Of a DNA stretch of 64,000 nt, positions 49,192-56,904 are shown in pieces (within the stretch, counting starts at the first letter, position 1; each line of letters opens with the position of its first letter). The notes under the pieces were generated by a model. It saw only the letters and a list, made by a program, of their open reading frames with translations. It did no database searches and was not told the DNA's origin. The stretch is from JABDCD01 sp964469525 (lineage in GTDB: Bacteria; Pseudomonadota; Alphaproteobacteria; Rickettsiales; SXRF01), in contig CAYXYU010000004.1 of the NCBI GenBank assembly GCA_964469525.1, positions 100,009 through 164,008 of the forward strand, in the 5' to 3' direction. Both the position numbers and the translations under genes were made by a program.

Positions 49192-49851
49192 CTAGGATGA
49201 TTCTTCAGTTTCCAGTAAGCGCCGCGCGAAAGGAACGCTGATCTTTCTGCCCGCAGCGAGCGCTCTGGTATCCAGCCTGTCCACCAGATCACGAACACGG
49301 CGTAGCGAGCGTTCCATGCGTGGTAACAGGTAGTCGATGACATCATCGTCGACTTTCAGTTGGCGGTCGGCAAATTGTTTCCGCATGGCACCTGCCAGCA
49401 TCGCATCGTCGGGACTGCGGATGATGGCGCTGGGCAGGGCGCGCAACCGTGAGTTCAGGTCAGGCAGCGTCAGCGGCAGCTGCATCGCCGGCTGGCGAGA
49501 CGTCAAGAGCAGGCTGTCGCCCCGTTCACGAATGGCATTGAAGGCATGCAGCAGCAGGCGTTCCTCACGAACCTCTTCGATGTTTTCGATCAGCCAGTGC
49601 CCTTTCACCCCTGCCATATCGAGTGTATGCAGTGCGCTGGCGGCTACAGTGCGGGCACAGGACTTTCCGGACCAGATGCGCCCGAGATGACTTTTTCCTG
49701 AACCTTCCGGACCCTGCAGCAGCAGCGCATGACTGGGCCAGGCAGGCCAAGCGGTGACCATCTGCCAGGCATTGCGATTACAGTCAGAAAGAATGAAATT
49801 CTCGGCGGAAAATACCGGCGGCAGGCTGAGATTGAAGGCGAACTGGCTCAT
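49192..49851 (-). CDS. hdaA: DnaA-related regulatory ATPase HdaA
   Basis: This 219-residue DnaA-like AAA+ protein has no DNA-binding domain. HdaA (like E. coli Hda) works with the beta clamp to switch off DnaA-ATP after initiation. Marks are an N-terminal clamp-binding-like QFAFNLSLP, FILSDCNRNAW, Walker A LQGPEGSGKSHLGRIW, a LIENIEEV Walker B region, and the C-terminal lid with RRVRDLVDRLDTRALAAGRKI. The order DUF2066-perM-hdaA next to purMN is typical of the class. Confidence 0.92.
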   Translation of the reverse strand: MSQFAFNLSLPPVFSAENFILSDCNRNAWQMVTAWPAWPSHALLLQGPEGSGKSHLGRIWSGKSCARTVAASALHTLDMAGVKGHWLIENIEEVREERLLLHAFNAIRERGDSLLLTSRQPAMQLPLTLPDLNSRLRALPSAIIRSPDDAMLAGAMRKQFADRQLKVDDDVIDYLLPRMERSLRRVRDLVDRLDTRALAAGRKISVPFARRLLETEESS

Positions 49852-49855
49852 ACCA

Positions 49856-50938
49856 TTATCCTTTGCGCCGCCGTGCCTCGCCGTGATAATAACTGCTTTG
49901 CAGGTAGCGGCCTATAGCGAAGCGGATAAGCACGCCAATGACAGCGGTGGCCGGCACGGCCAGCAGCACGCCGACAAAGCCGAACAGCGCTGCGCCGGCC
50001 AGCATGCCGAAGATGATCCAGAGCGGGTGCAGTCCCACCTTGTCGCCGACCAGCTTGGGCGTGACGAAATTCCCCTCGATGATCTGGCCGATGACGAAGA
50101 CGGCCAGCACGGCAACGATCTCCATCGACGCTCCGAACTGGAAGAAGGCGACCCCAAGCCCGGTTGCCATGCCAAGCATCAGTCCCACATAGGGAAAAAT
50201 TGCCAGCAAGCCGGTGGCGAAACCTATCACGATGCCGAATTTCAATCCCACCAGTGACAGGCCGATGGCATAAAATATGCCGAGCAGGAGGCAGACATTG
50301 ATTTGCCCGCGCAGAAACCCCGCCAGCGTGCGGTCGATGATGAAAAGCTGCTCTCGGATGGTATCGGCATGCGGACGCGGCAGGAGGCGATCGGTGCGCG
50401 CCTTGATGCCGTCCCAGTCATGCAACAGGTAAAAGGCGACGATAGGGGTGATCAGTATCAGCGACAATATCTGGACGAAAGCGAATCCCGACTGAAACAG
50501 GTTCGTGGCGAATTCCCCCGCCACCCGTATCATGACGCCTGAGAAGTCGGCGATGCCGCTCTTGATGTTCGTAACGGTTTCCGCTGGCAAGGCGCCCAGC
50601 CACTCGACCAGGTCGGGTTCGTATTTCTCCTCGAAATCATGAATGTAACCAGGAAGGGCTGCGATCAAGCCGGAGAACTGGTTGACCAGCACCGGCACGA
50701 TGAGCAGCAGAAGCAGGAGCAGGGCGAGAAAGAATCCAACAGTTAAAAGCGTTGTTGCCACGCCTCGTGACAACCCGCTTTTTTCCAGCCGGTCAGCGAC
50801 AGGATCGAGGATATAGGCGATGAAAATACCGAGCACGAAAGGCAGCAGGATGGAGCGGATGAGGAACAGGAACACGAAGAACGCCAGGGTGACGGCGATC
50901 CAGAACAGAAGACGGCGGCTGATGTGCTTCTCAGTCAC
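49856..50938 (-). CDS. AI-2E/PerM-family membrane protein
   Basis: This 360-residue inner-membrane protein of the AI-2E transporter (PerM/YdiK) family has about eight helices. Marks are AFFVFLFLIRSILLPFVLGIFIAYILDPVADRLEKSGLSRG, the periplasmic loop with ALPGYIHDFEEKYEPDL, and the C-terminal GQIIEGNFVTPKLVGDKVGLHPLWIIFGMLAG, which is diagnostic. The start is GTG, overlapping the DUF2066 stop by eight bases. Function of this subfamily is uncertain; permease and antiporter roles have been proposed. Confidence 0.9.
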   Translation of the reverse strand: MTEKHISRRLLFWIAVTLAFFVFLFLIRSILLPFVLGIFIAYILDPVADRLEKSGLSRGVATTLLTVGFFLALLLLLLLIVPVLVNQFSGLIAALPGYIHDFEEKYEPDLVEWLGALPAETVTNIKSGIADFSGVMIRVAGEFATNLFQSGFAFVQILSLILITPIVAFYLLHDWDGIKARTDRLLPRPHADTIREQLFIIDRTLAGFLRGQINVCLLLGIFYAIGLSLVGLKFGIVIGFATGLLAIFPYVGLMLGMATGLGVAFFQFGASMEIVAVLAVFVIGQIIEGNFVTPKLVGDKVGLHPLWIIFGMLAGAALFGFVGVLLAVPATAVIGVLIRFAIGRYLQSSYYHGEARRRKG

Positions 50939-52076
50939 GCGACACCACCCAGTAGCGGGGGGTTTTTACTAACCGCAATCCCTGCGCCTGAATGCCGTTG
51001 GTCAGGGAATCGGGAGATCCGCGGTAATGTACGACGATATCGACCTGCCGGGGCGACATGGCGATCAGTTCGAGCTGATCGACCATCGGCAGGCCCGACA
51101 ATTTGTTGCGAATATAGGTCCAGGAGGAGAGGGTGGTGATGCTGGCGAGTATCATCACCGTGCGGTGCTCGCCGCCGCGCACCTGCTTGACGCTGGCCAG
51201 ATCTTCGTTCTTTTTCTGCTGAATATCGGCGGCGATGTCGCGCGCGGCGCGCAGCAGCAGCGTATCCTTGGTTTCCTGCGGGTCGGCGCGGTAGGTGAGC
51301 ATGTTGACCTCATTTTCGGAGCGGCTGATGTGGCGCTTGACGACGTTGAGCACCATGTCCGGCGTGCGCGTGAACTTTGCCTGCAGCACGACGATGTCGC
51401 TGACGCCGTAGCGCACCGTTAGCGGGGTTAGTGTTGCGTAGTTGGCTGAACCGATGGTTTTGGCATCCACGGTGGACATGTCGGCATTGTCGCCGTACGG
51501 CACTACCAAGTCACCGGAATTGATTTCGAGCCCGACGGTCTTCCATACGCTGCGCCAAGGGTTGGATTCTTCCCACAGCATGACGGTGCCTGTCTCCTCG
51601 TAGGCGGGGATGACCAGGAACGAGCCGACTGTTCCGGTATCCGGTGCGGCGTTCCCGGCAGCGGTCATTTTGCCGACCAGCATGCTCAGCGCGTCGCCGT
51701 CGAAGGTGATGAGCAACCGTGCCCGGTAGCGGTTGGCGGAAATCCGCTCCTCCAGCACCTCGACCCCGCGCACCATGGCGCTGACCTTTTTGTTGTCGAG
51801 GCCGGTAAGCGCTGTCTGCACCTGGTCGGGAGTAGTCAGCCTGTTCAGGAGCGCAACCAGCGCATCCATCTCGCCCTGCGCCATGGCCTGCGTGCGCGCG
51901 TCGGCAGCGTCCTTGCCGGTGACGTCGACCGACACCTCGGTGTTGACCAGCGATTCGCCTGCCTGAGCCGGTGGCATCAGCGGCAGACAGAACAGCAGGA
52001 GGAGGGCAAGGATCCGGCGCAGGGAGGACACGGCGATATTGGGCTTGAAAGCTGTTAAAACTCTGGCATTACTCAT
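50931..52076 (-). CDS. DUF2066 exported protein
   Basis: From the ATG at 52076 the protein has 381 residues with an N-terminal signal peptide (LRRILALLLLFCLPLMPPAQA). DUF2066 marks follow: TEVSVDVTGKDAADARTQAMAQGEMDALVALLNRL, then FLVIPAYEETGTVMLWEESNPWRSVW. The end (RQVDIVVHYRGSPDSLTNGIQAQGLRLV) is typical of the family. Function unknown, periplasmic by prediction. It is divergent from purM, separated by 34 bp, and coupled to the downstream perM-like gene. Confidence 0.9.
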   Translation of the reverse strand: MSNARVLTAFKPNIAVSSLRRILALLLLFCLPLMPPAQAGESLVNTEVSVDVTGKDAADARTQAMAQGEMDALVALLNRLTTPDQVQTALTGLDNKKVSAMVRGVEVLEERISANRYRARLLITFDGDALSMLVGKMTAAGNAAPDTGTVGSFLVIPAYEETGTVMLWEESNPWRSVWKTVGLEINSGDLVVPYGDNADMSTVDAKTIGSANYATLTPLTVRYGVSDIVVLQAKFTRTPDMVLNVVKRHISRSENEVNMLTYRADPQETKDTLLLRAARDIAADIQQKKNEDLASVKQVRGGEHRTVMILASITTLSSWTYIRNKLSGLPMVDQLELIAMSPRQVDIVVHYRGSPDSLTNGIQAQGLRLVKTPRYWVVSRD

Positions 52077-52110
52077 ACCCACTAACCGCCAAAACCGCAA
52101 CAGGTTCATC

Positions 52111-53178
52111 ATGGGCAAGGGCAGGAGCACGGGCAAGCCGTTAACCTATAAAAAGGCCGGCGTCGATATTGACGCCGGGGATGCGTTGGTCGAGCGCATC
52201 AAGCCCTTTGCCAAAGCCACCCGTCGCAAAGGCTCAATGGAGGGGCTGGGCGGCTTCGGGGCCCTGTTCGACCTGAAGGCCGCCGGTTATAAGGACCCGC
52301 TGCTCGTTTCTTCAACGGATGGGGTGGGCACCAAACTTAAAATCGCCCAGGCCATGGATCGGCATGACACGATCGGTATCGATCTGGTGGCAATGTGCGT
52401 GAATGATTTAATAGTACAGGGCGCCGAGCCGCTATTTTTTCTCGATTATTTTGCAACGGGTAAGCTGAAGGTGGGTGTCGCTGAGCAGGTGATTAAAGGC
52501 ATCGCCGAGGGGTGCAAGCAGGCCGGATGCGCCCTGGTGGGTGGTGAAACGGCGGAAATGCCCGGTATGTATGTGCCGGGGGAATACGACCTGGCAGGGT
52601 TTGCTGTGGGTGCGGTCGAGCGGCGGAAGCTGCTTCCCAAAAAGAATGTCCGGCCGGGTGACGTGGTACTGGGGCTGGCGTCGAGCGGGGTGCACTCGAA
52701 CGGTTATTCACTGGTGCGCCACATCATGCAGGAACGCGGCGTGGATTACCGGACGGAATGCCGGTTCGATACGTCGAACCGCTTAGGCGACGTGCTGATG
52801 ACGCCGACGCGGATTTATGTGCGCTCCTGCCTCGCCACGCTCAGGAAATTCCCCGCCGATGTGAAAGCGTTGGCGCATATCACCGGCGGCGGATTGATCG
52901 AGAATGTTCCGCGCGTGGTACCAGAGAATCTGGTGATCGATACGCGTGGTTGCGGCTGGGAGTGGCCGCCGATTTTCGACTGGCTGCAGCGGGAAGGCAA
53001 TATCCCACGCGGCGAGATGCTGCGCACCTTCAATTGCGGCATAGGCATGGTGCTGGTGGTATCACCTAAAGCCGCTGCTGCTATCGCGAAATGCCTGGAG
53101 CGGGAGAAAGAGACGGTATTCCGCCTGGGCACGCTGGCGAAGAAAACGCCTGCCGATAAGAGCATCTTGCGTGACTAA
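52111..53178 (+). CDS. purM: Phosphoribosylformylglycinamidine cyclo-ligase
   Basis: PurM closes the imidazole ring in purine synthesis (AIR synthetase); 355 residues from the ATG at 52111. Marks are LTYKKAGVDIDAGDALVERI, GGFGALFDLKAAGYKDPLLVSSTDGVGTKLKIA, MCVNDLIVQGAEPLFFLDYFATGKL, GGETAEMPGMY, and LGLASSGVHSNGYSLVR. The frame is open 24 codons further upstream. It overlaps purN by eight bases. Confidence 0.97.
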   Translation: MGKGRSTGKPLTYKKAGVDIDAGDALVERIKPFAKATRRKGSMEGLGGFGALFDLKAAGYKDPLLVSSTDGVGTKLKIAQAMDRHDTIGIDLVAMCVNDLIVQGAEPLFFLDYFATGKLKVGVAEQVIKGIAEGCKQAGCALVGGETAEMPGMYVPGEYDLAGFAVGAVERRKLLPKKNVRPGDVVLGLASSGVHSNGYSLVRHIMQERGVDYRTECRFDTSNRLGDVLMTPTRIYVRSCLATLRKFPADVKALAHITGGGLIENVPRVVPENLVIDTRGCGWEWPPIFDWLQREGNIPRGEMLRTFNCGIGMVLVVSPKAAAAIAKCLEREKETVFRLGTLAKKTPADKSILRD

Positions 53179-53752
53179 GCGCAAAGTCGGCGTCCTCATC
53201 TCCGGCAACGGCAGCAACCTGCAGGCGCTGATCGATGCCTGCGCCGATGCATCCTATCCCGCCGAGATCACCTGCGTCATTTCCAACCGGGAAAGCGCCT
53301 TCGGCGTCAACCGCGCGCGCAACGCCGGCATTGCCGCCCATATCGTCGACCACCATGCGCATCCCACGCGTGAAGCCTTCGACATGGCGATGCATGCGCT
53401 GCTTGAGCATCATAACGTGGAGATCGTCTGCCTCGCCGGCTTCATGCGCCTGCTGTCGCCATGGTTCGTGAAGAAGTGGGAAGGCCGGCTGCTCAATATC
53501 CACCCGTCGCTGCTGCCGCAGTTCAAAGGCGCGCATGCGGTGCGCGATGCGCTGGCGGCGGGGGTGAAGGAAACCGGCTGCACGGTGCATCTGGTGACGG
53601 AGGAGCTGGATTCCGGCCCTGTATTATTGCAGGCGAAAGTGCCGGTGAAGCCGGGCGATACGGAGGAGACGCTACATCAGCGTATCCACGAGCAGGAGCA
53701 CAAGCTCTACTCCGAGGCACTGAAACAACTGATTAAAACACTGAAGCCATGA
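53171..53752 (+). CDS. purN: Phosphoribosylglycinamide formyltransferase
   Basis: PurN formylates GAR with 10-formyl-THF; 193 residues, start GTG inside purM. Marks are VGVLISGNGSNLQALIDAC, VISNRESAFGVNRARNAGI, LAGFMRLLSPWFVKKWEGRLLNIHPSLLPQFKGAHAV (active-site Asn/His), and CTVHLVTEELDSGPVLLQAKVPV with the catalytic Asp. It completes a purMN pair. Confidence 0.97.
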   Translation: MTKRKVGVLISGNGSNLQALIDACADASYPAEITCVISNRESAFGVNRARNAGIAAHIVDHHAHPTREAFDMAMHALLEHHNVEIVCLAGFMRLLSPWFVKKWEGRLLNIHPSLLPQFKGAHAVRDALAAGVKETGCTVHLVTEELDSGPVLLQAKVPVKPGDTEETLHQRIHEQEHKLYSEALKQLIKTLKP

Positions 53753-53761
53753 AAACGGTTT

Positions 53762-54367
53762 CTAAGTACAATGAAGATATTTATCCAAAGCTGCTTTCCA
53801 GCTTGTTTTAACATCAAAATCATCGACAATAGGTTGAGTAGAGGCATTTAATACTGCGGCCATTCCGTGCTGGATCATGTAACTTGGATAATAGTCTGGC
53901 GGTCCTATCATCTGAACGGCATTGCATAGTTGTTTGAAATTGGCGGAGTCTTTCTCGGTAAGTTTATCGAGATAGAGTTTCCATTGCTCTTTCTTTTGCC
54001 TGTCGAGAGGGTTCATATTGCTTAAAATGAGGACCTGGATAGCTTGATGTGCGGTTTTATCGGTCACTCGTAATTTGTCGAAAAAACCATAAGTTCCTGC
54101 GAGTGCGTATATTTCCGCACCTTCCTCATATTTCTCCTCGTTAATACAGCGTGCGGCCGCTTTATATAAAGCGACCGGAGTATAGTTGTTTTTAGCCTGT
54201 TTGAGGGAAATGCACCCAAGCTCATGGGTGGATTGCAGATTTCCTTCCGTTTCAATGTTGGTGATTTCGGTTCTGGCGGTAACGGCACCGGGAATATCAA
54301 AAAATATACTTGCTGCTGCAAGCAACAGTATTATTACAGATATGCGGGGCTCAGCCAACAATCTCAA
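53762..54367 (-). CDS. Exported hypothetical protein, 201 aa
   Basis: The N-terminal hydrophobic segment (VIILLLAAASIFFDIPGAVTA) looks like a signal peptide or anchor. The mature part has cysteines at about 52, 74, 147 and the penultimate residue. It includes VALYKAAARCINEEKYEEGAEIYALAGTYGFFD, a TPR/Sel1-like helical phrase, and PPDYYPSYMIQHGMAAVLN near the end. I do not recognise a characterised family. The region is markedly more AT-rich than its neighbours, suggesting a late arrival. Its start overlaps the 3' end of ndk by 17 bases, so it is probably read from the ndk transcript. Confidence 0.72.
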   Translation of the reverse strand: MRLLAEPRISVIILLLAAASIFFDIPGAVTARTEITNIETEGNLQSTHELGCISLKQAKNNYTPVALYKAAARCINEEKYEEGAEIYALAGTYGFFDKLRVTDKTAHQAIQVLILSNMNPLDRQKKEQWKLYLDKLTEKDSANFKQLCNAVQMIGPPDYYPSYMIQHGMAAVLNASTQPIVDDFDVKTSWKAALDKYLHCT

Positions 54368-54773
54368 TATCGGAAAAGAAAAACCGGATTTCCGTCTCGG
54401 CGTTTTCCGGCGAGTCGGAGCCGTGCACGGAATTTTCGCCGATGGAGAGGGCGAACTCCTTGCGGATGGTGCCGGGCGCAGCCTGTTCCGGATCGGTGGC
54501 GCCCATGATCTCGCGGTATTTGGCGACGGCGTTCTCGCCTTCCAGCACCTGCACCACCACCGGGCCGGATACCATATACTCGACGAGCTCGCCGAAGAAC
54601 GGGCGCGCCTTGTGCACCTCGTAAAACTTTCCAGCCTGACGGCGGCTCATGATGGTGCGCTTCTGCGCGACGATGCGCAGTCCCGCATCTTCGATGACGG
54701 CATTGATCTTGCCGGTGATATTGCGCTTCGTTGCGTCCGGTTTGATGATCGAGAAGGTACGTTGCATGGCCAT
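54351..54773 (-). CDS. ndk: Nucleoside diphosphate kinase
   Basis: Ndk balances NTP pools by phosphate transfer through a histidine; 140 residues. Marks are TFSIIKPDATKRNITGKINAVIEDAGL, PFFGELVEYMVSGPVVVQVLEGENAV, MGATDPEQAAPGTIRKEFA and the active-site NSVHGSDSPENAETEI. Length and motif spacing are normal. The 3' end overlaps the start of the exported hypothetical gene. Confidence 0.98.
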   Translation of the reverse strand: MAMQRTFSIIKPDATKRNITGKINAVIEDAGLRIVAQKRTIMSRRQAGKFYEVHKARPFFGELVEYMVSGPVVVQVLEGENAVAKYREIMGATDPEQAAPGTIRKEFALSIGENSVHGSDSPENAETEIRFFFSDIEIVG

Positions 54774-54925
54774 GGGAATTCGCTCCGAAATAATGGTGGC
54801 GGCTTTATAGGCACAAACCGTGCCGAAAGCAACCCTTTCGCGTTTTTTACCACTGCATCACCAACAACAGGCTGTACAATGGAAACAAATTCGGTATGGT
54901 AACGGCGTAACCAGTCGATGGCTCC

Positions 54926-55762
54926 ATGCGCTATCTTGCTCTTCTTAGCCTGCTATTGCCGCTTTCGGGGTGCCTGAGCGCGGTCGACCGCCTGGCGCTC
55001 CATGAGCCTTCCGCCGATAATTTCCAGAGCGCCCTGGCCGCCGAATATCTGGGCTACAGCCAGTCGGAAGAGGAGCAGGGCCGTCCGGTGATTGCCGAGT
55101 ATTACGCTCGCAAGGGTTTGCGGGCGTTAGCGGGTCAACCGGTGGAGCCGGAGCATGTCAATGCGATATTGGCGAAAAAGGATCAGGTGCCGCTGATGGA
55201 GGCGCGCGCCGCGCTGAAATCCTTCCTGCACGAGGACATGAAGCGGGTGGCGCCGCAGAAGCTGGCGCGCGCGCAGCTCTTCTTCGACTGCTGGCACCAG
55301 CAGGTAATAGGTGAAGTGAAGGAGGAGATGGCACTGTGCGTTGACGAGTTCAACTCCGCCATGGAGGCGCTGCAGGAGGTGGAGGATGCATTCGAATACA
55401 GCCACGAGTTCCTGTTCACCATTGCCTTCCCGCGCAATGTCACGGAGCTGAACGATGCGCATCGCGCGAAGATCAAAGAAATTGCTGCGATGGTGAACGG
55501 CCTCCGGCATTACCGCATCGAGATCAAAACCTATCTCGGCCGCCGTGCTGCCCAGCGCCGCCTGACGAAAACGCGGCTGGTTGCGGTGCATCAGGCGCTG
55601 GTTGACGCCGGCGTGCGCGCCGCTAATATGCGCATGGCGAAATACGGTTCCGCCGATGCAGTCGTGCTCAGTGAAGACAAGCTGGCGCCTGACACGAAAA
55701 AAATATATATAGTGGTGAAAACCCACAATCCGGCACAGCAGGCAACGGGGGAGAACGGATGA
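54926..55762 (+). CDS. Lipoprotein with a degenerate OmpA-like domain
   Basis: This 278-residue lipoprotein has a short signal with lipobox LSGC (Cys at about 16). The N-terminal region has FQSALAAEYLGYSQSEEEQGR and the phrase ARAQLFFDCWHQQ. Both have counterparts in the next gene, so the two are tandem paralogs. The C-terminal 110 residues follow the OmpA_C outline (FTIAFPRNVTELNDAHRAKIKEIAAMV..., then RLVAVHQALVDAGV). The TDxxG and NxxLSxxRA residues that hold peptidoglycan are lost (the segment reads YLGRRAAQRRLTKTR). It probably lost peptidoglycan binding. Coupled to the next gene by a four-base overlap. Confidence 0.8.
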   Translation: MRYLALLSLLLPLSGCLSAVDRLALHEPSADNFQSALAAEYLGYSQSEEEQGRPVIAEYYARKGLRALAGQPVEPEHVNAILAKKDQVPLMEARAALKSFLHEDMKRVAPQKLARAQLFFDCWHQQVIGEVKEEMALCVDEFNSAMEALQEVEDAFEYSHEFLFTIAFPRNVTELNDAHRAKIKEIAAMVNGLRHYRIEIKTYLGRRAAQRRLTKTRLVAVHQALVDAGVRAANMRMAKYGSADAVVLSEDKLAPDTKKIYIVVKTHNPAQQATGENG

Positions 55763-56763
55763 CAGGCAGGGGATGGGCACGGATGGCGATGGCGGCGCTC
55801 CTGCTGCTTCCCGGTTGCGCCAGCTACAGCCTGCAGAAACTCCGCCAGACGCCGCCGACCGGCACTCCCTTTCAGACCGCGCTTTCCCGGCTTTACATGG
55901 ATTTTGCCGAGTCGGAGGAAAAACAGTATGACTGGTCCGATTCCTGGCATTTCGCCGATAAGGGGCTGATGCTGGCCTACGGGCACGACATGCCGCCCGA
56001 GACGCCTGCGGCATGGGATGTCCCGGAGGAGATTCTGCCGGTGATGGAGGAGGCGCACAAATCGCTGCTGGCAATACTGACGCCTGAAGTCAAGCAGTCG
56101 CGGCCGGAAGAGGCAGCGCGCGCGCAGTTTTATTTCGACTGCTGGGTCGAGCAGCAGGAGGAGAACTGGCAGATCGAAGATATTGTCCATTGCCGCGATA
56201 ACCTGCACACGGCGCTGGTGGCGCTCGGTGCGCCCTATGTCAATCTGTCGCTGGCGCAAACAGACATGGAAGTGCAGTCAGCGCTCTCGCGGCTGGATGC
56301 GCTGGCCCAGCCGGTACCGGAGGGGCTGCGCGAGGAACCGGCTGCAGTGTCTGCCGCTTCCGAGGTGAAGCCGGCGCCCGTGCCGGTGGATCCGAAGCCT
56401 ATTCTACCGTCTACCTCCTTGGAACCGGAGACGGTGTCGTATGTGGTGTTCTTCGATTATAACACCGCGGAATTGTCGGCCTCGGGCCGCAAGGTGGTGG
56501 ACGAGGCGGCAGCGGCCGTGGCGGGAATGACCGATTATGAAGTGGTTATCAACGGCTACACCGATACGTCCGGTAGCGCCGAATACAACCTGAAGCTCTC
56601 CAATCGCCGCGCCGAATCGGTGAGGCAGGCGCTGGTCGGGAAGGGCGTGCGCGAGCATGCCATCCGTACCTTCGCCTATGGCAAGTCCGACCCCCGCTTC
56701 CGCACCGGGGATGGGATCAAGGAAGCCGCCAACCGCCGCGTTGAGATTTTCCTGAATGAGTGA
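55759..56763 (+). CDS. OmpA-family peptidoglycan-binding lipoprotein
   Basis: This 334-residue lipoprotein has the signal RMAMAALLLLPGC with the lipidated Cys at about 20. The N-terminal half shares FQTALSRLYMDFAESEEKQY and ARAQFYFDCWVEQQEENWQ with the preceding paralog. A Pro/Ala linker follows. The C-terminal OmpA domain is intact: YVVFFDYNTAELSASGRKVVDEAA, NGYTDTSGSAEYNLKLSNRRAESVRQALVGKGV (with the peptidoglycan-contacting Asp and Arg), and a final EAANRRVEIFL. It should tether the outer membrane to the cell wall, as Pal-type proteins do. Confidence 0.9.
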   Translation: MTGRGWARMAMAALLLLPGCASYSLQKLRQTPPTGTPFQTALSRLYMDFAESEEKQYDWSDSWHFADKGLMLAYGHDMPPETPAAWDVPEEILPVMEEAHKSLLAILTPEVKQSRPEEAARAQFYFDCWVEQQEENWQIEDIVHCRDNLHTALVALGAPYVNLSLAQTDMEVQSALSRLDALAQPVPEGLREEPAAVSAASEVKPAPVPVDPKPILPSTSLEPETVSYVVFFDYNTAELSASGRKVVDEAAAAVAGMTDYEVVINGYTDTSGSAEYNLKLSNRRAESVRQALVGKGVREHAIRTFAYGKSDPRFRTGDGIKEAANRRVEIFLNE

Positions 56764-56774
56764 TGTGTCTCATC

Positions 56775-56852
56775 ATTCCCCTGGATTTGCGTAGTAAAGC
56801 CTAGGGGAATCCAAGCTGGGTCGCCCTAGAATCGCTAGCGCGATTCGGGCGA
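56775..56852. repeat. Two-hairpin intergenic repeat before guaA
   Basis: ATTCCCCTGG (56775-56784) pairs with CCTAGGGGAAT (56800-56810). TCGCCC...GAATCGC (56821-56835) pairs with GCGATTC.GGGCGA (56840-56852) around TAGC. The double hairpin resembles the dispersed 'cattcc...gatgac' intergenic repeats of alphaproteobacteria and may terminate the OmpA-like transcript. Confidence 0.65.
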
Positions 56853-56904
56853 TGACGAAGGTTTCCCCATTGCGCCTTTTCCTCCTTATGCTAGACACTC
56901 TGGC

